A DNA stretch of 28,607 bases from a virus. A program made the translations under genes and the position numbers. The notes below the pieces were generated by a model. The model ran no database searches and was not told the origin of the DNA. It saw nothing but the letters and a program-made list of their open reading frames with translations. The DNA lies in the IMG/VR virus record IMGVR_UViG_3300043419_001861, positions 1 to 28,607 of that record; one strand, written 5' to 3'. This document shows positions 1-8,221 of this stretch, in pieces (position 1 is the stretch's first letter; the number at the start of each line of letters is the position of its first letter).

Positions 1-445
1 GAGTGTTGTAGTTTGTATAAGTGATCTCGCTCCAACCAAATCCAGATGAACCGTTATAGATTGTACCGTAACTTAAACTTCTTGGTCTTGGTTTTAATTC
101 TTTGTGGAATTTAACCGTAACCTTCCCGTTCTCAGCGATGGCTTCTTTGGTTTCTTTATTGTTATCAACCACGTAAGTTTCATAAAGGAACTTTTTCTCA
201 TCATCCAGGAATCTTTCGAGGAATACTCGTTGACCTGGTTTTAAGATGATACCCGAACTTGAAATGGGGTTACCATTCAAATCGATCATTGCCATTATTT
301 TTTCTTTTGTGGGATTGTAAAGTTCGATCTCGAACTCTGTTTGATCTTTCATGTAGACCAACTTTCCGTTTTGACGGAGTCTTTGTTTGTTTACTGTGAC
401 GAACGCACTCGGCGCAGGTACAGTGTTAATGTACGTGTATAACAT
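1..445 (-). CDS. Partial virion-like hypothetical protein (N-terminal 148 residues)
   Basis: An open frame reads from ATG at 445 down to base 1 and leaves the window, so only the N-terminus is present. The start is supported by an AAGGA ribosome-binding site just upstream (minus-strand TAAGGAAAAATG), which is unusual here because most genes lack one. The protein begins MLYTYINTVPAPSAF and contains LKPGQRVFLERFLDD followed by KKFLYETYVVD at about residues 74-97. It looks beta-rich, has no signal peptide and no membrane segment. I recall similar 'PGxRVxLERfld..kkFlfeTYeV' segments in hypothetical structural proteins of large phages, but cannot confirm this. Context next to tagged virion candidates fits a structural role. 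The function is not established. Confidence 0.75.
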   Translation of the reverse strand, partial: MLYTYINTVPAPSAFVTVNKQRLRQNGKLVYMKDQTEFEIELYNPTKEKIMAMIDLNGNPISSSGIILKPGQRVFLERFLDDEKKFLYETYVVDNNKETKEAIAENGKVTVKFHKELKPRPRSLSYGTIYNGSSGFGWSEITYTNYNT

Positions 446-544
446 TTTTCCTTATATTTTTTTTGTATTTGGTGTCCATATCGTTGGTATCAATTCCAAC
501 TCAAACGCATCCAGTACGCATGGAACCCAATCACAAGGTCTCCA

Positions 545-552
545 ATAAATAT
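545..552 (-). promoter_or_regulatory. Candidate late-promoter motif ATATTTAT upstream of the 445 gene
   Basis: An exact minus-strand ATATTTAT, 99 bases upstream of the ATG at 445. It is divergent to a similar plus-strand motif at 576-583, as is also seen near 22.2 kb. The distance to the start is much longer than for other copies, so its role is uncertain. Confidence 0.3.
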
Positions 553-575
553 AGCTTACTTTAATAAAGTTTCAA

Positions 576-583
576 CTATTTAT
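576..583 (+). promoter_or_regulatory. Candidate late-promoter motif CTATTTAT upstream of the 631 gene
   Basis: CTATTTAT followed by an A-rich stretch, 47 bases before the ATG at 631. The leader also holds a perfect 6-bp hairpin, ATATGT at 610-615 with ACATAT at 622-627, ending just before the start codon. This could affect initiation. The spacing is longer than at the better-supported sites. Confidence 0.35.
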
Positions 584-630
584 ATGTAAAAAAGCGTATA
601 ATTTTAATTATATGTCAAAAAACATATATT

Positions 631-1008
631 ATGGAAAAAAATGTATTAAATGAAGTTAACAAGATCCGTAAGATGATGGGTCTTAGTGAGGATAAAGGTT
701 ATTCAACCGAAAGCGTTGGTATTGTATCTGACAGGGGTAAATTAATGGCTGGTTATTTCCAGGATGGTCGTCTGGTATCTTTGGGTGACAGAATCCTATT
801 TGATGTTAACGGTAATTTGGTTAAAATGGGTGGTGGATACCCAACTGGTGGTTTTAAAAACGAAACAACGGCAGAAGAGCTTGAGCAGGATATCTGCAAG
901 GCTTATGATGAAATACTTAACACCTTTAGAAAAGATGCACCTATGGTTGTCTCTTTAAACGAGGCATCTTATGATATAATTAAAACAAGTGTGGAGTGTA
1001 ACATATGA
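631..1008 (+). CDS. Hypothetical virion-associated protein with N-terminal LNE tag
   Basis: This 125-residue protein has no recognised enzymatic domain. Residues 6-20 (LNEVNKIRKMMGLSE) match a peptide shared with the proteins starting at 1474, 2288, 6926(-) and 8221(-). The tag ends in L-S-E, compatible with the L/I-x-E site of T4-type prohead proteases, so the mature protein may start near Asp21. The remainder (GIVSDRGKLMAGYFQDGRLV and later) has alternating strand and turn character. The gene overlaps the next by four bases (ATGA), indicating translational coupling. An internal head protein or scaffold component is an inference from the tag and neighbours only. Confidence 0.8.
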   Translation: MEKNVLNEVNKIRKMMGLSEDKGYSTESVGIVSDRGKLMAGYFQDGRLVSLGDRILFDVNGNLVKMGGGYPTGGFKNETTAEELEQDICKAYDEILNTFRKDAPMVVSLNEASYDIIKTSVECNI

Positions 1009-1406
1009 GTAAGTCAACGAAAGTAACGGTAAGAGCGAATGGTGGTACCTGGATGGTAAACGCCAATGGTTCGGATTATAAACAAATAGGTGGAAGCGAA
1101 ACTTTCACATACACCGATTCAAAATCTGGTGATGTGGATGTTGCTGGTGAATTTTATAACGATAATATTATCATTCAATTTGAAATGAACAATCCGTGGA
1201 TTGGTTCGCCATGGGCCGCGGTTGGTCAAGCAATTGGTGACAGCGGTTGGGACAATGGTAGAACAGATATGAGTGAGGGTGACTCACATGTATTCTCCAC
1301 AACCATATACAATGATGATGACGAATACACCTTTAATACAAGGGTGTTAAGGTTATCAGATACCGACACAAAAAACTTCGAGGTTTGGCCTGGATGGTAT
1401 GAATAA
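1005..1406 (+). CDS. Hypothetical small beta-rich protein
   Basis: A 133-residue protein whose ATG overlaps the preceding stop codon (ATGA), so it is probably co-translated with the 631 gene. It has no signal peptide or membrane helix and lacks the LNE tag. It is rich in Thr, Ser, Asn, Asp and aromatic residues (NNPWIGSPWAAVGQA at about residues 64-78, WPGWYE at the C-terminus), with many short alternating segments suggesting a beta-sandwich. Several Asp-rich loops (YNDDDEY) could bind metal. A decoration, fibre or adhesin-like virion role is possible but unproven. I do not recognise the family. Confidence 0.75.
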   Translation: MSKSTKVTVRANGGTWMVNANGSDYKQIGGSETFTYTDSKSGDVDVAGEFYNDNIIIQFEMNNPWIGSPWAAVGQAIGDSGWDNGRTDMSEGDSHVFSTTIYNDDDEYTFNTRVLRLSDTDTKNFEVWPGWYE

Positions 1407-1443
1407 AATTATTACAATAAAGGGTGTTTTATAATGCCTTTAT

Positions 1444-1452
1444 GATATTTAT
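1444..1452 (+). promoter_or_regulatory. Candidate late-promoter motif GATATTTAT
   Basis: GATATTTAT ends 21 bases before the ATG at 1474 and is followed by AT-rich sequence without a clear Shine-Dalgarno site. Identical nonamers occur at 22214, 25221 and 26335 at similar distances from start codons. A weak stem (ATAAAGG with CCTTTAT) lies directly upstream and may end the previous transcript. Confidence 0.5.
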
Positions 1453-1473
1453 ATAAGTAAAACATATTAAAGA

Positions 1474-2286
1474 ATGAAAAAACCCCTATTAAACGAAGAG
1501 ATCACTAGAATCCGTAAGATTATGGGCCTTAATGAAAGTGAAGAATTGGATCTATCTAAAATGGATAACCCAAATGCTTATACCGATGATATCATTAATC
1601 ATAACGCTGAAAAAGAATACGTTGATTTCGAAAAGGATTATGATTTCGACTTTGAAAAAGCTGCGATAGAATCCGCTTCTGGTGAAGAAGTTGTACAAAG
1701 AGAATTTGACGATTATGACAGACCACTATATTATAGTGTTAAGGACGATAACGTACACTACTTTATTGGTGATGGGGATAATGGTCCTATGATTGTTAAG
1801 TATAACGCTGAGACTGGTGAGAGATACCCTATTGGTGACCTAAGAGATTATGATGCACCTGAACTTTCTGAAGGTGATGACGAAACTGATGGCCCGATTG
1901 CGGTATATAAAATGTACAAAAAAGGTGAAGTAAGTCAAAAAGATCTTAACGCTTTGATGGGTATTTGGGATAGAGCCGATAAAGAGAAATTAATGGCTTA
2001 TATAAGATCACAAAAAGAAGAAGGTATTAACGAAATAGATGAATCAGAAATTTCTGAAGGTTCTATGGAAAGCGGTGTGTACTACGATACAACAGTCGCG
2101 CATGAGATAAAAAGTAAAGTGGGTAACCTACATAAAATAGCGCCTTATGTTCTTGAGATAGGTGATAGAGTTATTGAAGACATTTCTGGTAAGATATCAG
2201 TATATGATGAAGGTAATTTAGTTGAGAAGTTTGACAATGTTGAAGCCTTCTTAATTGGAATAAAATACGGAGCAACACCAGTTTAA
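1474..2286 (+). CDS. Acidic virion-associated protein with N-terminal LNE tag
   Basis: A 270-residue, strongly acidic protein beginning with LNEEITRIRKIMGLNE at about residues 6-21, the clearest copy of the shared tag. L-N-E at its end fits a T4-type prohead protease site. After the tag comes an Asp/Glu-rich, probably flexible region, then YYSVKDDNVHYFIGDGDNG, a Lys/Glu helical stretch near residues 150-190, and a C-terminal part with VLEIGDRVIEDISGKISVYD. No catalytic motif is recognised. It starts 21 bases after a late-type promoter motif and is followed after one base by the next tagged gene. An internal head or scaffold protein is the most economical reading, but this is inference. Confidence 0.82.
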   Translation: MKKPLLNEEITRIRKIMGLNESEELDLSKMDNPNAYTDDIINHNAEKEYVDFEKDYDFDFEKAAIESASGEEVVQREFDDYDRPLYYSVKDDNVHYFIGDGDNGPMIVKYNAETGERYPIGDLRDYDAPELSEGDDETDGPIAVYKMYKKGEVSQKDLNALMGIWDRADKEKLMAYIRSQKEEGINEIDESEISEGSMESGVYYDTTVAHEIKSKVGNLHKIAPYVLEIGDRVIEDISGKISVYDEGNLVEKFDNVEAFLIGIKYGATPV

Positions 2287-2287
2287 T

Positions 2288-3208
2288 ATGAGTAGAAAAC
2301 CAACATTAACTGAAGAGTTATTTAGAATCCATGAGATGATGGGTCTGACTGAAAACCAGTTGGATATGTTTGCTGGTACAGAGGACGAGGCCCCAGAAGA
2401 GGGTGCTGAAGATTCCCATATCGGTAAAAGAGTCATGGTTTATTATAACCTTCATAAAAAAACTTTCTCAATACAATACAAAGGTCTGGTGATCGCTCAC
2501 GCTGATTATGTTAAACTTAATAACGTTGAGTTTAGAGTTAGACAAGGTGGTATGGAAAAAGTTAGAGCTGAGATGTCAAAGAATGTTCATGCGTTCGTTA
2601 TTGGCGATTTGGTTGATTTTATACCTTACCCATCGACCGATATACCATCAGCAACTAGTTCAAAATCAATAACATACGATCCATATAAATACGATACATT
2701 TGTTTACAGAGACACAGAGGAACCTGTAACCAGTGCTCGTGAGGTTGAAATGATCAACCAACCAGGTGGAAAAATTTTCCAGATAAACGAGGTTCTTTCA
2801 GAGAATTGGTCTTATGATGAAAATAAGATAAACCAATTCGTTGTTGAAGCTGAAAAGGATGTGCAAATGGCTGATAACCTAATTAATAAATTCGGTGTTA
2901 ACGTTGTTAATATGACGTTAAAAGACATTTATGATAACATGGCACAAATGGAATCAACGAAAGAAAAGTTAAACGCAAGTAAGGATTATATTTCCCGTAA
3001 ATACGAAAAGTATTATGATATTGTTGAAACTTACGAGGTAGGTGAATACCCAGATAATGTTTCTAAGTTATACGATTTATCAAATAAATTAGATAACCAA
3101 AAGGAATCTTTATCGGATCTAGCCGAAACATTTAATACATTAATTGACGCAGCCAAATGGTTGGGGAAATATAATAAAGAAATTTTTGATATACAGAACA
3201 TAAAATGA
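2288..3208 (+). CDS. Virion-associated protein with N-terminal LNE tag and coiled coil
   Basis: A 306-residue protein starting one base after the upstream stop. Residues 7-22 (LTEELFRIHEMMGLTE) are the shared tag with a terminal L-T-E. The middle, about residues 45-115, looks like a small beta domain (GKRVMVYYNLHKKTFSIQYK). The C-terminal half, from about residue 175, is long, charged and helical with heptad character (MAQMESTKEKLNASKDYISR), suggesting a coiled coil. The stop overlaps the start of the first adhesin gene (ATGA). No enzyme motif was seen. The role is probably structural or scaffolding, inferred from the tag, neighbours and coiled coil. Confidence 0.82.
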   Translation: MSRKPTLTEELFRIHEMMGLTENQLDMFAGTEDEAPEEGAEDSHIGKRVMVYYNLHKKTFSIQYKGLVIAHADYVKLNNVEFRVRQGGMEKVRAEMSKNVHAFVIGDLVDFIPYPSTDIPSATSSKSITYDPYKYDTFVYRDTEEPVTSAREVEMINQPGGKIFQINEVLSENWSYDENKINQFVVEAEKDVQMADNLINKFGVNVVNMTLKDIYDNMAQMESTKEKLNASKDYISRKYEKYYDIVETYEVGEYPDNVSKLYDLSNKLDNQKESLSDLAETFNTLIDAAKWLGKYNKEIFDIQNIK

Positions 3209-4461
3209 ACAAACCAACAGCAGTAAACTATACAGGCACACAAACGCCTTATGGTACCAAACACAACAACATTGAGATCGGAGACGCTTCGATTGATTAC
3301 AGAGATAATGACAGTGGGTTAATGTGGTATAACTCACCAGACACCAGCGGTAAATATATGATAATTTCTGCTGCGAATGATAACGGTTATATAACAAACA
3401 CACCATTATTTTGGGTTTGTGATAAAACTGATCAGGAATTATTGAGGTTGGTGAATGGTTTACCAAATAGACGCGGTGAGACACCTTTTACAACAGTGGG
3501 TCAAGCAACTGATTGGTTAAACGCTGAAACAAACTATTACTTATTGACTGGCGAAGGTGGTGGTGGAAACCCAACAGGTTTCACTGTTACTATAACACAA
3601 TCTGGTAGTGATGTTATTGTAAGTGCTTCTGGTGTACTTAATTTGGCTGATCTAAACTACATTGGTGAGGCACAAGGTGGTGGGCCTGGTGGTCTTGGTG
3701 CACCGTCAGCGACATTTATAGTGGGTGGTAGTATTGGTGCTTTTGATCAATATAGTGGGTCAACATTTAATGCGCCAGCCACGTTTGGTTCATTTAGTGG
3801 CCCCTCTAATTCTGGTTCTGGGGATACTTTTGGTGTAATCATGAACGGACAACCACCATATATATTGGCAGTTCCAGCGGGTTATACATCTAATGAAAGC
3901 CTAACAAGTACGATGACATTTACAAATACGAGTATAGCTACAATGGGCTTAACCGAAGGTACATACACGTATACTTGGGGAACTGGTGGAAATGCGGATG
4001 CGATAAATATGATTATCGGTGGAACTAGTGGTACATCTGGTACTTCAGGCACTGGTGGAACTGGTGGCGGAGCTGGATGGTTCTTCTATAGTGGAGAAGG
4101 AACTTTAGATGTGGCTGAACCAACAAGTGCGGGTAATGCAATATTTGTGGTTAATGGTTCCCCAATGGTAGAAACTTTTAACCCAAACAAAGTTAATGGA
4201 AAAGCGCTTTATTTTAATAGATATAATAGCACTGGAACGGATTACGCAACACAATTTGCATCTTTACAAGCTAATGGTGGAACATTAAGTATTACACAAA
4301 ATGGTAATACAGTAACATATACAGCAACTAACCCTAACATGTTTGTATTTAATAGTAATCCAAATGGGTTTTTATTAGTAAATACTGGTATGTTAACACA
4401 AACCGCATCTGTTGTTAACCCATTTGTTAGCGGTGACCCAATAACACTTACATTCTCATAA
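3205..4461 (+). CDS. Tail-fibre/adhesin-like protein 1 (shared N-terminal module, GTSG linker)
   Basis: A 418-residue protein, the first of three tandem paralogues. Residues about 8-115 form a module shared with the next two genes: an early IEIGDASIDY-like segment, GKYMIISAAND, then ELLRLVNGLPN and a closing VGQATDWLN. After a Gly-rich hinge come repeated Thr/Ser/Asn-rich beta segments, a GTSGTSGTSGTGGTGGG run near residues 275-291, and a C-terminal beta domain. GTSG runs are common in phage fibre proteins. No signal peptide is present, as expected for a virion protein. The N-terminal module probably anchors the protein to the particle while the variable C-terminus binds a host surface; this is inference. 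Confidence 0.75.
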   Translation: MNKPTAVNYTGTQTPYGTKHNNIEIGDASIDYRDNDSGLMWYNSPDTSGKYMIISAANDNGYITNTPLFWVCDKTDQELLRLVNGLPNRRGETPFTTVGQATDWLNAETNYYLLTGEGGGGNPTGFTVTITQSGSDVIVSASGVLNLADLNYIGEAQGGGPGGLGAPSATFIVGGSIGAFDQYSGSTFNAPATFGSFSGPSNSGSGDTFGVIMNGQPPYILAVPAGYTSNESLTSTMTFTNTSIATMGLTEGTYTYTWGTGGNADAINMIIGGTSGTSGTSGTGGTGGGAGWFFYSGEGTLDVAEPTSAGNAIFVVNGSPMVETFNPNKVNGKALYFNRYNSTGTDYATQFASLQANGGTLSITQNGNTVTYTATNPNMFVFNSNPNGFLLVNTGMLTQTASVVNPFVSGDPITLTFS

Positions 4462-4482
4462 TAAAAAAAATATTAATATATC

Positions 4483-5334
4483 ATGGCAACAGCAAGACCT
4501 TACGCATATAACCCAGGGGCACCGATATCTGGGACACAACAAGTCGGTGATTTGGCAATCGGAACACCCGATTACGGTTTTACAGATAACCCACAATTTT
4601 GGAACGGACCTGACGAGGAGTTGGGTTATGTAATAGCATTACCAGTTCCAGATAATAGTCAACCAACACCGATACCTGGTGTAACAGCTTCCGTTCGTTT
4701 TCTGAGATCTGGGGCTTTAACAGAAGAATCTTTTGTTAACTTGGTTAACACACAATTCAATCAGAATCATCAAAGCGCTTTTGATGCTAAAGATTGGCTA
4801 ACCTCACAGGGGTATTTCAGTACTTTTTCAGCTTTTGGAAGTTCTGGATTCCAATGGATGACAATGAATCAAATCACCCCAACTGAAGCCAATGGTGTTG
4901 GTCAAAACAATATTACAATTAATATCACACAAACAGGTGGTGGTATGGCCACTGAGCCTGGTATGTATAGTGCGAGTACTTTCCCTGAAGAATACGGCGT
5001 CCCTCTTGTTGGTGACCAAATCCAAAACAGTGAGGATGGGGTGTTCACCGCAACATTTAGTCAACCCGTGACAGATCCTTTGGTTGCATTCGCAAGCGTT
5101 GGTAACCCGAATCTACAGGTTCCAGTTATTGTTTCAGCACCATTTACACCAATTTGGGGTCAAAACACAACATATCAAAACCCATCTGGGTTAACCCAAT
5201 ATACACAGTTTACTGGTAACGAAGGGTTTAATATTATCCGTATAGATGGTACTCATACATCAATTAGTTTTAACTATAGTATTGCTGAGTACTATAGCAC
5301 AATTTGTTTCGGTTTTGTTGATCAGAACCCTTAA
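4483..5334 (+). CDS. Tail-fibre/adhesin-like protein 2 (shared N-terminal module)
   Basis: A 283-residue paralogue of the flanking adhesins. The N-terminal module (residues about 1-115) has GTQQVGDLAIGTPDY, GYVIALPVPD, SFVNLVNTQFN and AKDWLTSQGYF, matching the other two in order. From about residue 145 the protein is different: a beta-rich domain with VFTATFSQPVTDPLVAFASV and a final FNYSIAEYYSTICFGFVDQN segment, which looks like a jelly-roll-type fold but is not assigned. It lies 21 bases after gene 1 and 10 bases before gene 3, so the three form one transcription unit. A receptor-binding or capsid-decoration role is inferred. Confidence 0.75.
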   Translation: MATARPYAYNPGAPISGTQQVGDLAIGTPDYGFTDNPQFWNGPDEELGYVIALPVPDNSQPTPIPGVTASVRFLRSGALTEESFVNLVNTQFNQNHQSAFDAKDWLTSQGYFSTFSAFGSSGFQWMTMNQITPTEANGVGQNNITINITQTGGGMATEPGMYSASTFPEEYGVPLVGDQIQNSEDGVFTATFSQPVTDPLVAFASVGNPNLQVPVIVSAPFTPIWGQNTTYQNPSGLTQYTQFTGNEGFNIIRIDGTHTSISFNYSIAEYYSTICFGFVDQNP

Positions 5335-5344
5335 TTATTTTTAA

Positions 5345-6403
5345 ATGATATATAACGCTATATATAACTCTGGCCCAGCAATAGGTGGTACAACTCAGGT
5401 TGGTAATGTTGCTATCGCAACTGGTACACCAGATTATGCAGTTGGTGATTGGGTTGGCGGTGTTGATGATACTGGGTGTTATGTTATCATTAGTGAGACA
5501 ACAAACACTGGTTTAGCTGGCCGATCAGCTGGTGGTACTTCGGAAATAATTCCAGCCCGAACCCCAGTTTTTTGGCAAACAAATGCCGATACCGACCAAT
5601 CTTTCCTTGATTTAGTTAACGTATTACCAGGTTCGCCTGGTACTATAACCGATGTTGGGGTAGCGACAGACTGGTTAACTAATAATAATTTTTGGACATC
5701 ATACGGAACAGCTCTGGCTGTAACAGCTCAAATATATTTTGATCCAGCTAATCCATTATCTTATCCAGGTAGTGGTAACACTTTAACCAATATTGGTATA
5801 TTGGGTAACGTTACTGGTACATTGGGGAATATGTCGGGTGTTGTTTACGATAGTAACGCTGGTGGTGGATCTCTTAACTTTGACGGTGGTTCGGATACGA
5901 TACAATTCGGCCAATTTAATTTTGGTAACTCAGTATCAATTAGCGCTTGGGTTTACCCAAGAAATGAAGCTAGTATAAATTGTCTGGTTTCTAACTGTGG
6001 TGCAAACACGGCGACAAATGGTTTTAAAATGGCTTGGAATAACTGGACAACAGTTAATTTAGCAATGAATTTTGAAGCGGGTAACGGTAACGCTGGTGGT
6101 ACCCAATCAACAGCTAATAATACAGTTACCGAGAACGCTTGGCAGATGTTAACTTATGTTTTTGATAAAACAAATCAAACAATACGTTTCTATAAAAATG
6201 GAGTTGCTATTCCCACTAATAACGGTGGGTCACCAGTTGCTAACATAGGTACAAACAATTCAAATTGGTGGATTGGTTCTATTGGTGGTAATTCATACCA
6301 AATGGACGCAAACTTAGGTGAGTTTAAAGTTTGGACTAGTTTAATGTCTGATAACGATATTTTAGCTGAATTTAACGCAACAAAAACTAGATACGGTTTG
6401 TAA
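5345..6403 (+). CDS. Tail-fibre/adhesin-like protein 3 with C-terminal LamG/ConA-like domain
   Basis: A 352-residue protein. Residues about 1-120 carry the shared module (GTTQVGNVAIATGTPDY, CYVIISETTN, SFLDLVNVLPG, GVATDWLTNNNFW). Residues about 127-350 look like a concanavalin A-like/LamG jelly roll: YFDPANPLSY, SLNFDGGSDTIQFG, SVSISAWVYPRN, WQMLTYVFDKTNQTIRFYKN and the closing LGEFKVWTSLMSDNDI. These domains typically bind carbohydrates or glycoproteins, so it is a good candidate receptor-binding protein. The gene ends one base before the stop of the convergent gene at 6405, with no obvious terminator in between. Confidence 0.82.
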   Translation: MIYNAIYNSGPAIGGTTQVGNVAIATGTPDYAVGDWVGGVDDTGCYVIISETTNTGLAGRSAGGTSEIIPARTPVFWQTNADTDQSFLDLVNVLPGSPGTITDVGVATDWLTNNNFWTSYGTALAVTAQIYFDPANPLSYPGSGNTLTNIGILGNVTGTLGNMSGVVYDSNAGGGSLNFDGGSDTIQFGQFNFGNSVSISAWVYPRNEASINCLVSNCGANTATNGFKMAWNNWTTVNLAMNFEAGNGNAGGTQSTANNTVTENAWQMLTYVFDKTNQTIRFYKNGVAIPTNNGGSPVANIGTNNSNWWIGSIGGNSYQMDANLGEFKVWTSLMSDNDILAEFNATKTRYGL

Positions 6404-6404
6404 A

Positions 6405-6926
6405 CTATTGTGGTTTTTCTGAGTCTTTTATGATCAACTCACCTAGCACTTCCATCTTACCTAGAAGTTCTTGGAATGCTATTTGTTCAATATCCATATC
6501 ACCCTTTGTTGCGGTGTAAAGTTTTTCGAGAAGATCCTTATATTCTTTTTTAGCATCTCCCATATCTAAGTCACCCTTAGCAGCTTTTTCGTAATATTCT
6601 AACTTAACCTCAAAGTGGTGGTAAGTTAATAACGCCGCACCACCTTTTTCTTTTGCGTTGTCGGCAATTTTTTCAGCACCGCCTAATCTTGTTTCAGCAA
6701 ATGATTCGAGTTTATCACCCTCTTCTAGAGGATTACCTGGGCCCCTAGTTGTATTGGATTGCCATGTTGTGTTACCAACTGGATTACCTGGACCTCTTTT
6801 AGCACCAGAATCCCATAGAGATCCAGTCGAGGTTGAGGTCGAAGTTGACGTTGATGAGGTTGGGGTCGAATCCTCATTCAATCCCATCATCGTTCTTATT
6901 TTTAATATTTCCTCAAGATATGTCAT
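6405..6926 (-). CDS. LNE-tagged helical virion-associated protein with Ser/Thr linker
   Basis: A 173-residue protein, last gene of the 8221-6405 operon; its start lies inside the preceding gene (14-base overlap). Residues 5-18 (EEILKIRTMMGLNE) are the shared tag ending in L-N-E, with a shorter N-terminal lead than the others. A Ser/Thr dipeptide run (SSTSTSTSTSTG) follows immediately, then two copies of RGPGNP about 18 residues apart. From about residue 65 it is a charged, helical domain (FEVKLEYYEKAAKGDLDMGD). The linker directly after the putative cleavage site suits a processed internal head protein. No enzymatic function is visible. Confidence 0.8.
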   Translation of the reverse strand: MTYLEEILKIRTMMGLNEDSTPTSSTSTSTSTSTGSLWDSGAKRGPGNPVGNTTWQSNTTRGPGNPLEEGDKLESFAETRLGGAEKIADNAKEKGGAALLTYHHFEVKLEYYEKAAKGDLDMGDAKKEYKDLLEKLYTATKGDMDIEQIAFQELLGKMEVLGELIIKDSEKPQ

Positions 6927-7188
6927 GATTGTTGCGTTTATCCTTTTCTTGTTTATAATTAAAATGATTACCCTCTATGTCAACGAATTCATCGTTGTCG
7001 GTTAAAGCCCTATAACTCGTATAACCTATAAATAAAACAACCTCAAAGAATAATGTATATATTACTGGGTGCCAATCCAAAGGGTTAAATTTACCTATTA
7101 TAACAGCTAAAACACCATATATAAAACCGCATTGAAATATCATTAAAAATAAAAATGGGATAATATATGATGTGATAAAGTTTTTCAT
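6913..7188 (-). CDS. Small two-helix membrane protein
   Basis: A 91-residue protein with two probable transmembrane helices, about residues 6-30 (YIIPFLFLMIFQCGFIYGVL) and 40-60 (VIYTLFFEVVLFIGYTSY), followed by a charged C-terminal tail. It sits between two LNE-tagged genes, one base after the upstream stop and overlapping the downstream start by 14 bases, so it is co-transcribed with candidate virion genes. A holin, antiholin or superinfection-exclusion protein would fit the size and topology, but nothing specific identifies it. Confidence 0.75.
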   Translation of the reverse strand: MKNFITSYIIPFLFLMIFQCGFIYGVLAVIIGKFNPLDWHPVIYTLFFEVVLFIGYTSYRALTDNDEFVDIEGNHFNYKQEKDKRNNHDIS

Positions 7189-7189
7189 T

Positions 7190-8221
7190 TTAATTGATGT
7201 AATTCGTCAATTCATATTTACCTGAAGGCATTCTATATAATGAAATTTGTAACATTTTTCTAACTGGTTCACCATCTTTTAATAGCTCCACTTGGTATTG
7301 AACAGTGCTTTCGTAACTAACATGCTCTGGTGTAATACTCTCCCAGTTAACCATGAACCCCTTATGTTTAGCGTATTCTTCAGCTGATTCCAAAGCGCCA
7401 GCTTGTGTATCGAAGTATGTTTCTTGTTGAAAACCTCTACCTTCGAAAACTTTGCCATCCTTACCAGCTCTCATAGCCATCCAAGAACCTTCTTCTTCCT
7501 CAAGTTCTTTTTGAAGTTCGTCCAAACTTTCTAATTTAAGATCACCCAAAGCGTCCATTGTATCATCATAACCAGGCATTTTATAATCTGGTTCTTCTTC
7601 TGGTTCTCCGAACATATCATTAATTAACGATTCAGCCATTGATTTTAAATCAATTGTGTTATTACCCTTACCCATATTCCATACGTGTTTTAAGGCGTTC
7701 TCAAGGTAATCAACTCTATTTTCAGAACCAACCATAGTACCTTCCATCGCAAGATCCCATCCACCGATAATAGATTCGTCAACCTCGTCCTGAGCTTCAC
7801 AATGTTCACCACACGCTGAACAAATATCATGCATAATAATAGGTGCATCACAACAATCTGAAAGACCCTCACCATCACTATCACTAGGATCGAATGCTTC
7901 GTTTTTTTCAAAAGTTTCTGGATCCCTATCTTGTTTATTCGCAGTTGCGTAATAAACCTCTTCACCCTTTTCTTTACCGTATTGATCTTTGAATTTATTT
8001 AAAACCTCAGTGTTCTCATCAGTTTCTCCCTCTCTCATAGAATGAACTATATTTGAAGGGGATAATTCTTCTAGCGAAGCCGCACCATTTTTACCGTAGT
8101 TAATTTCATAATCATCGTCTTCTGGCGACATATTTGTAACTTTACCGCTCGGGCTAACATGGGTGATACCCATCATTTCTTGTATTCTGGTAACTTCTTC
8201 GTTTAAGGTAATTTTTTTCAT
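7190..8221 (-). CDS. LNE-tagged virion-associated protein with Cys-rich (zinc-ribbon-like) segment
   Basis: A 343-residue acidic protein and first gene of the operon. Residues 6-18 (LNEEVTRIQEMMGIT) match the shared tag, but the position of the L-x-E site reads I-T-H, so cleavage may be lost or moved. A short motif follows near residues 75-100 (KFKDQYGKEKGEEVYYATAN), which I recall from other phage proteins. Next is a cysteine cluster, SDCCDAPIIMHDICSACGEH, with spacing suited to zinc binding. The C-terminus (about 255-343) is a small alpha/beta domain ending in YRMPSGKYELTNYIN. A late-type motif ends 13 bases before the start codon. The role is probably in the head or core; not proven. Confidence 0.82.
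   Translation of the reverse strand: MKKITLNEEVTRIQEMMGITHVSPSGKVTNMSPEDDDYEINYGKNGAASLEELSPSNIVHSMREGETDENTEVLNKFKDQYGKEKGEEVYYATANKQDRDPETFEKNEAFDPSDSDGEGLSDCCDAPIIMHDICSACGEHCEAQDEVDESIIGGWDLAMEGTMVGSENRVDYLENALKHVWNMGKGNNTIDLKSMAESLINDMFGEPEEEPDYKMPGYDDTMDALGDLKLESLDELQKELEEEEGSWMAMRAGKDGKVFEGRGFQQETYFDTQAGALESAEEYAKHKGFMVNWESITPEHVSYESTVQYQVELLKDGEPVRKMLQISLYRMPSGKYELTNYIN

Noticed and set aside
4828-5064. 78-residue minus-strand frame within adhesin 2
   Set aside because: It is antisense to a well-supported gene with no promoter or motif of its own.
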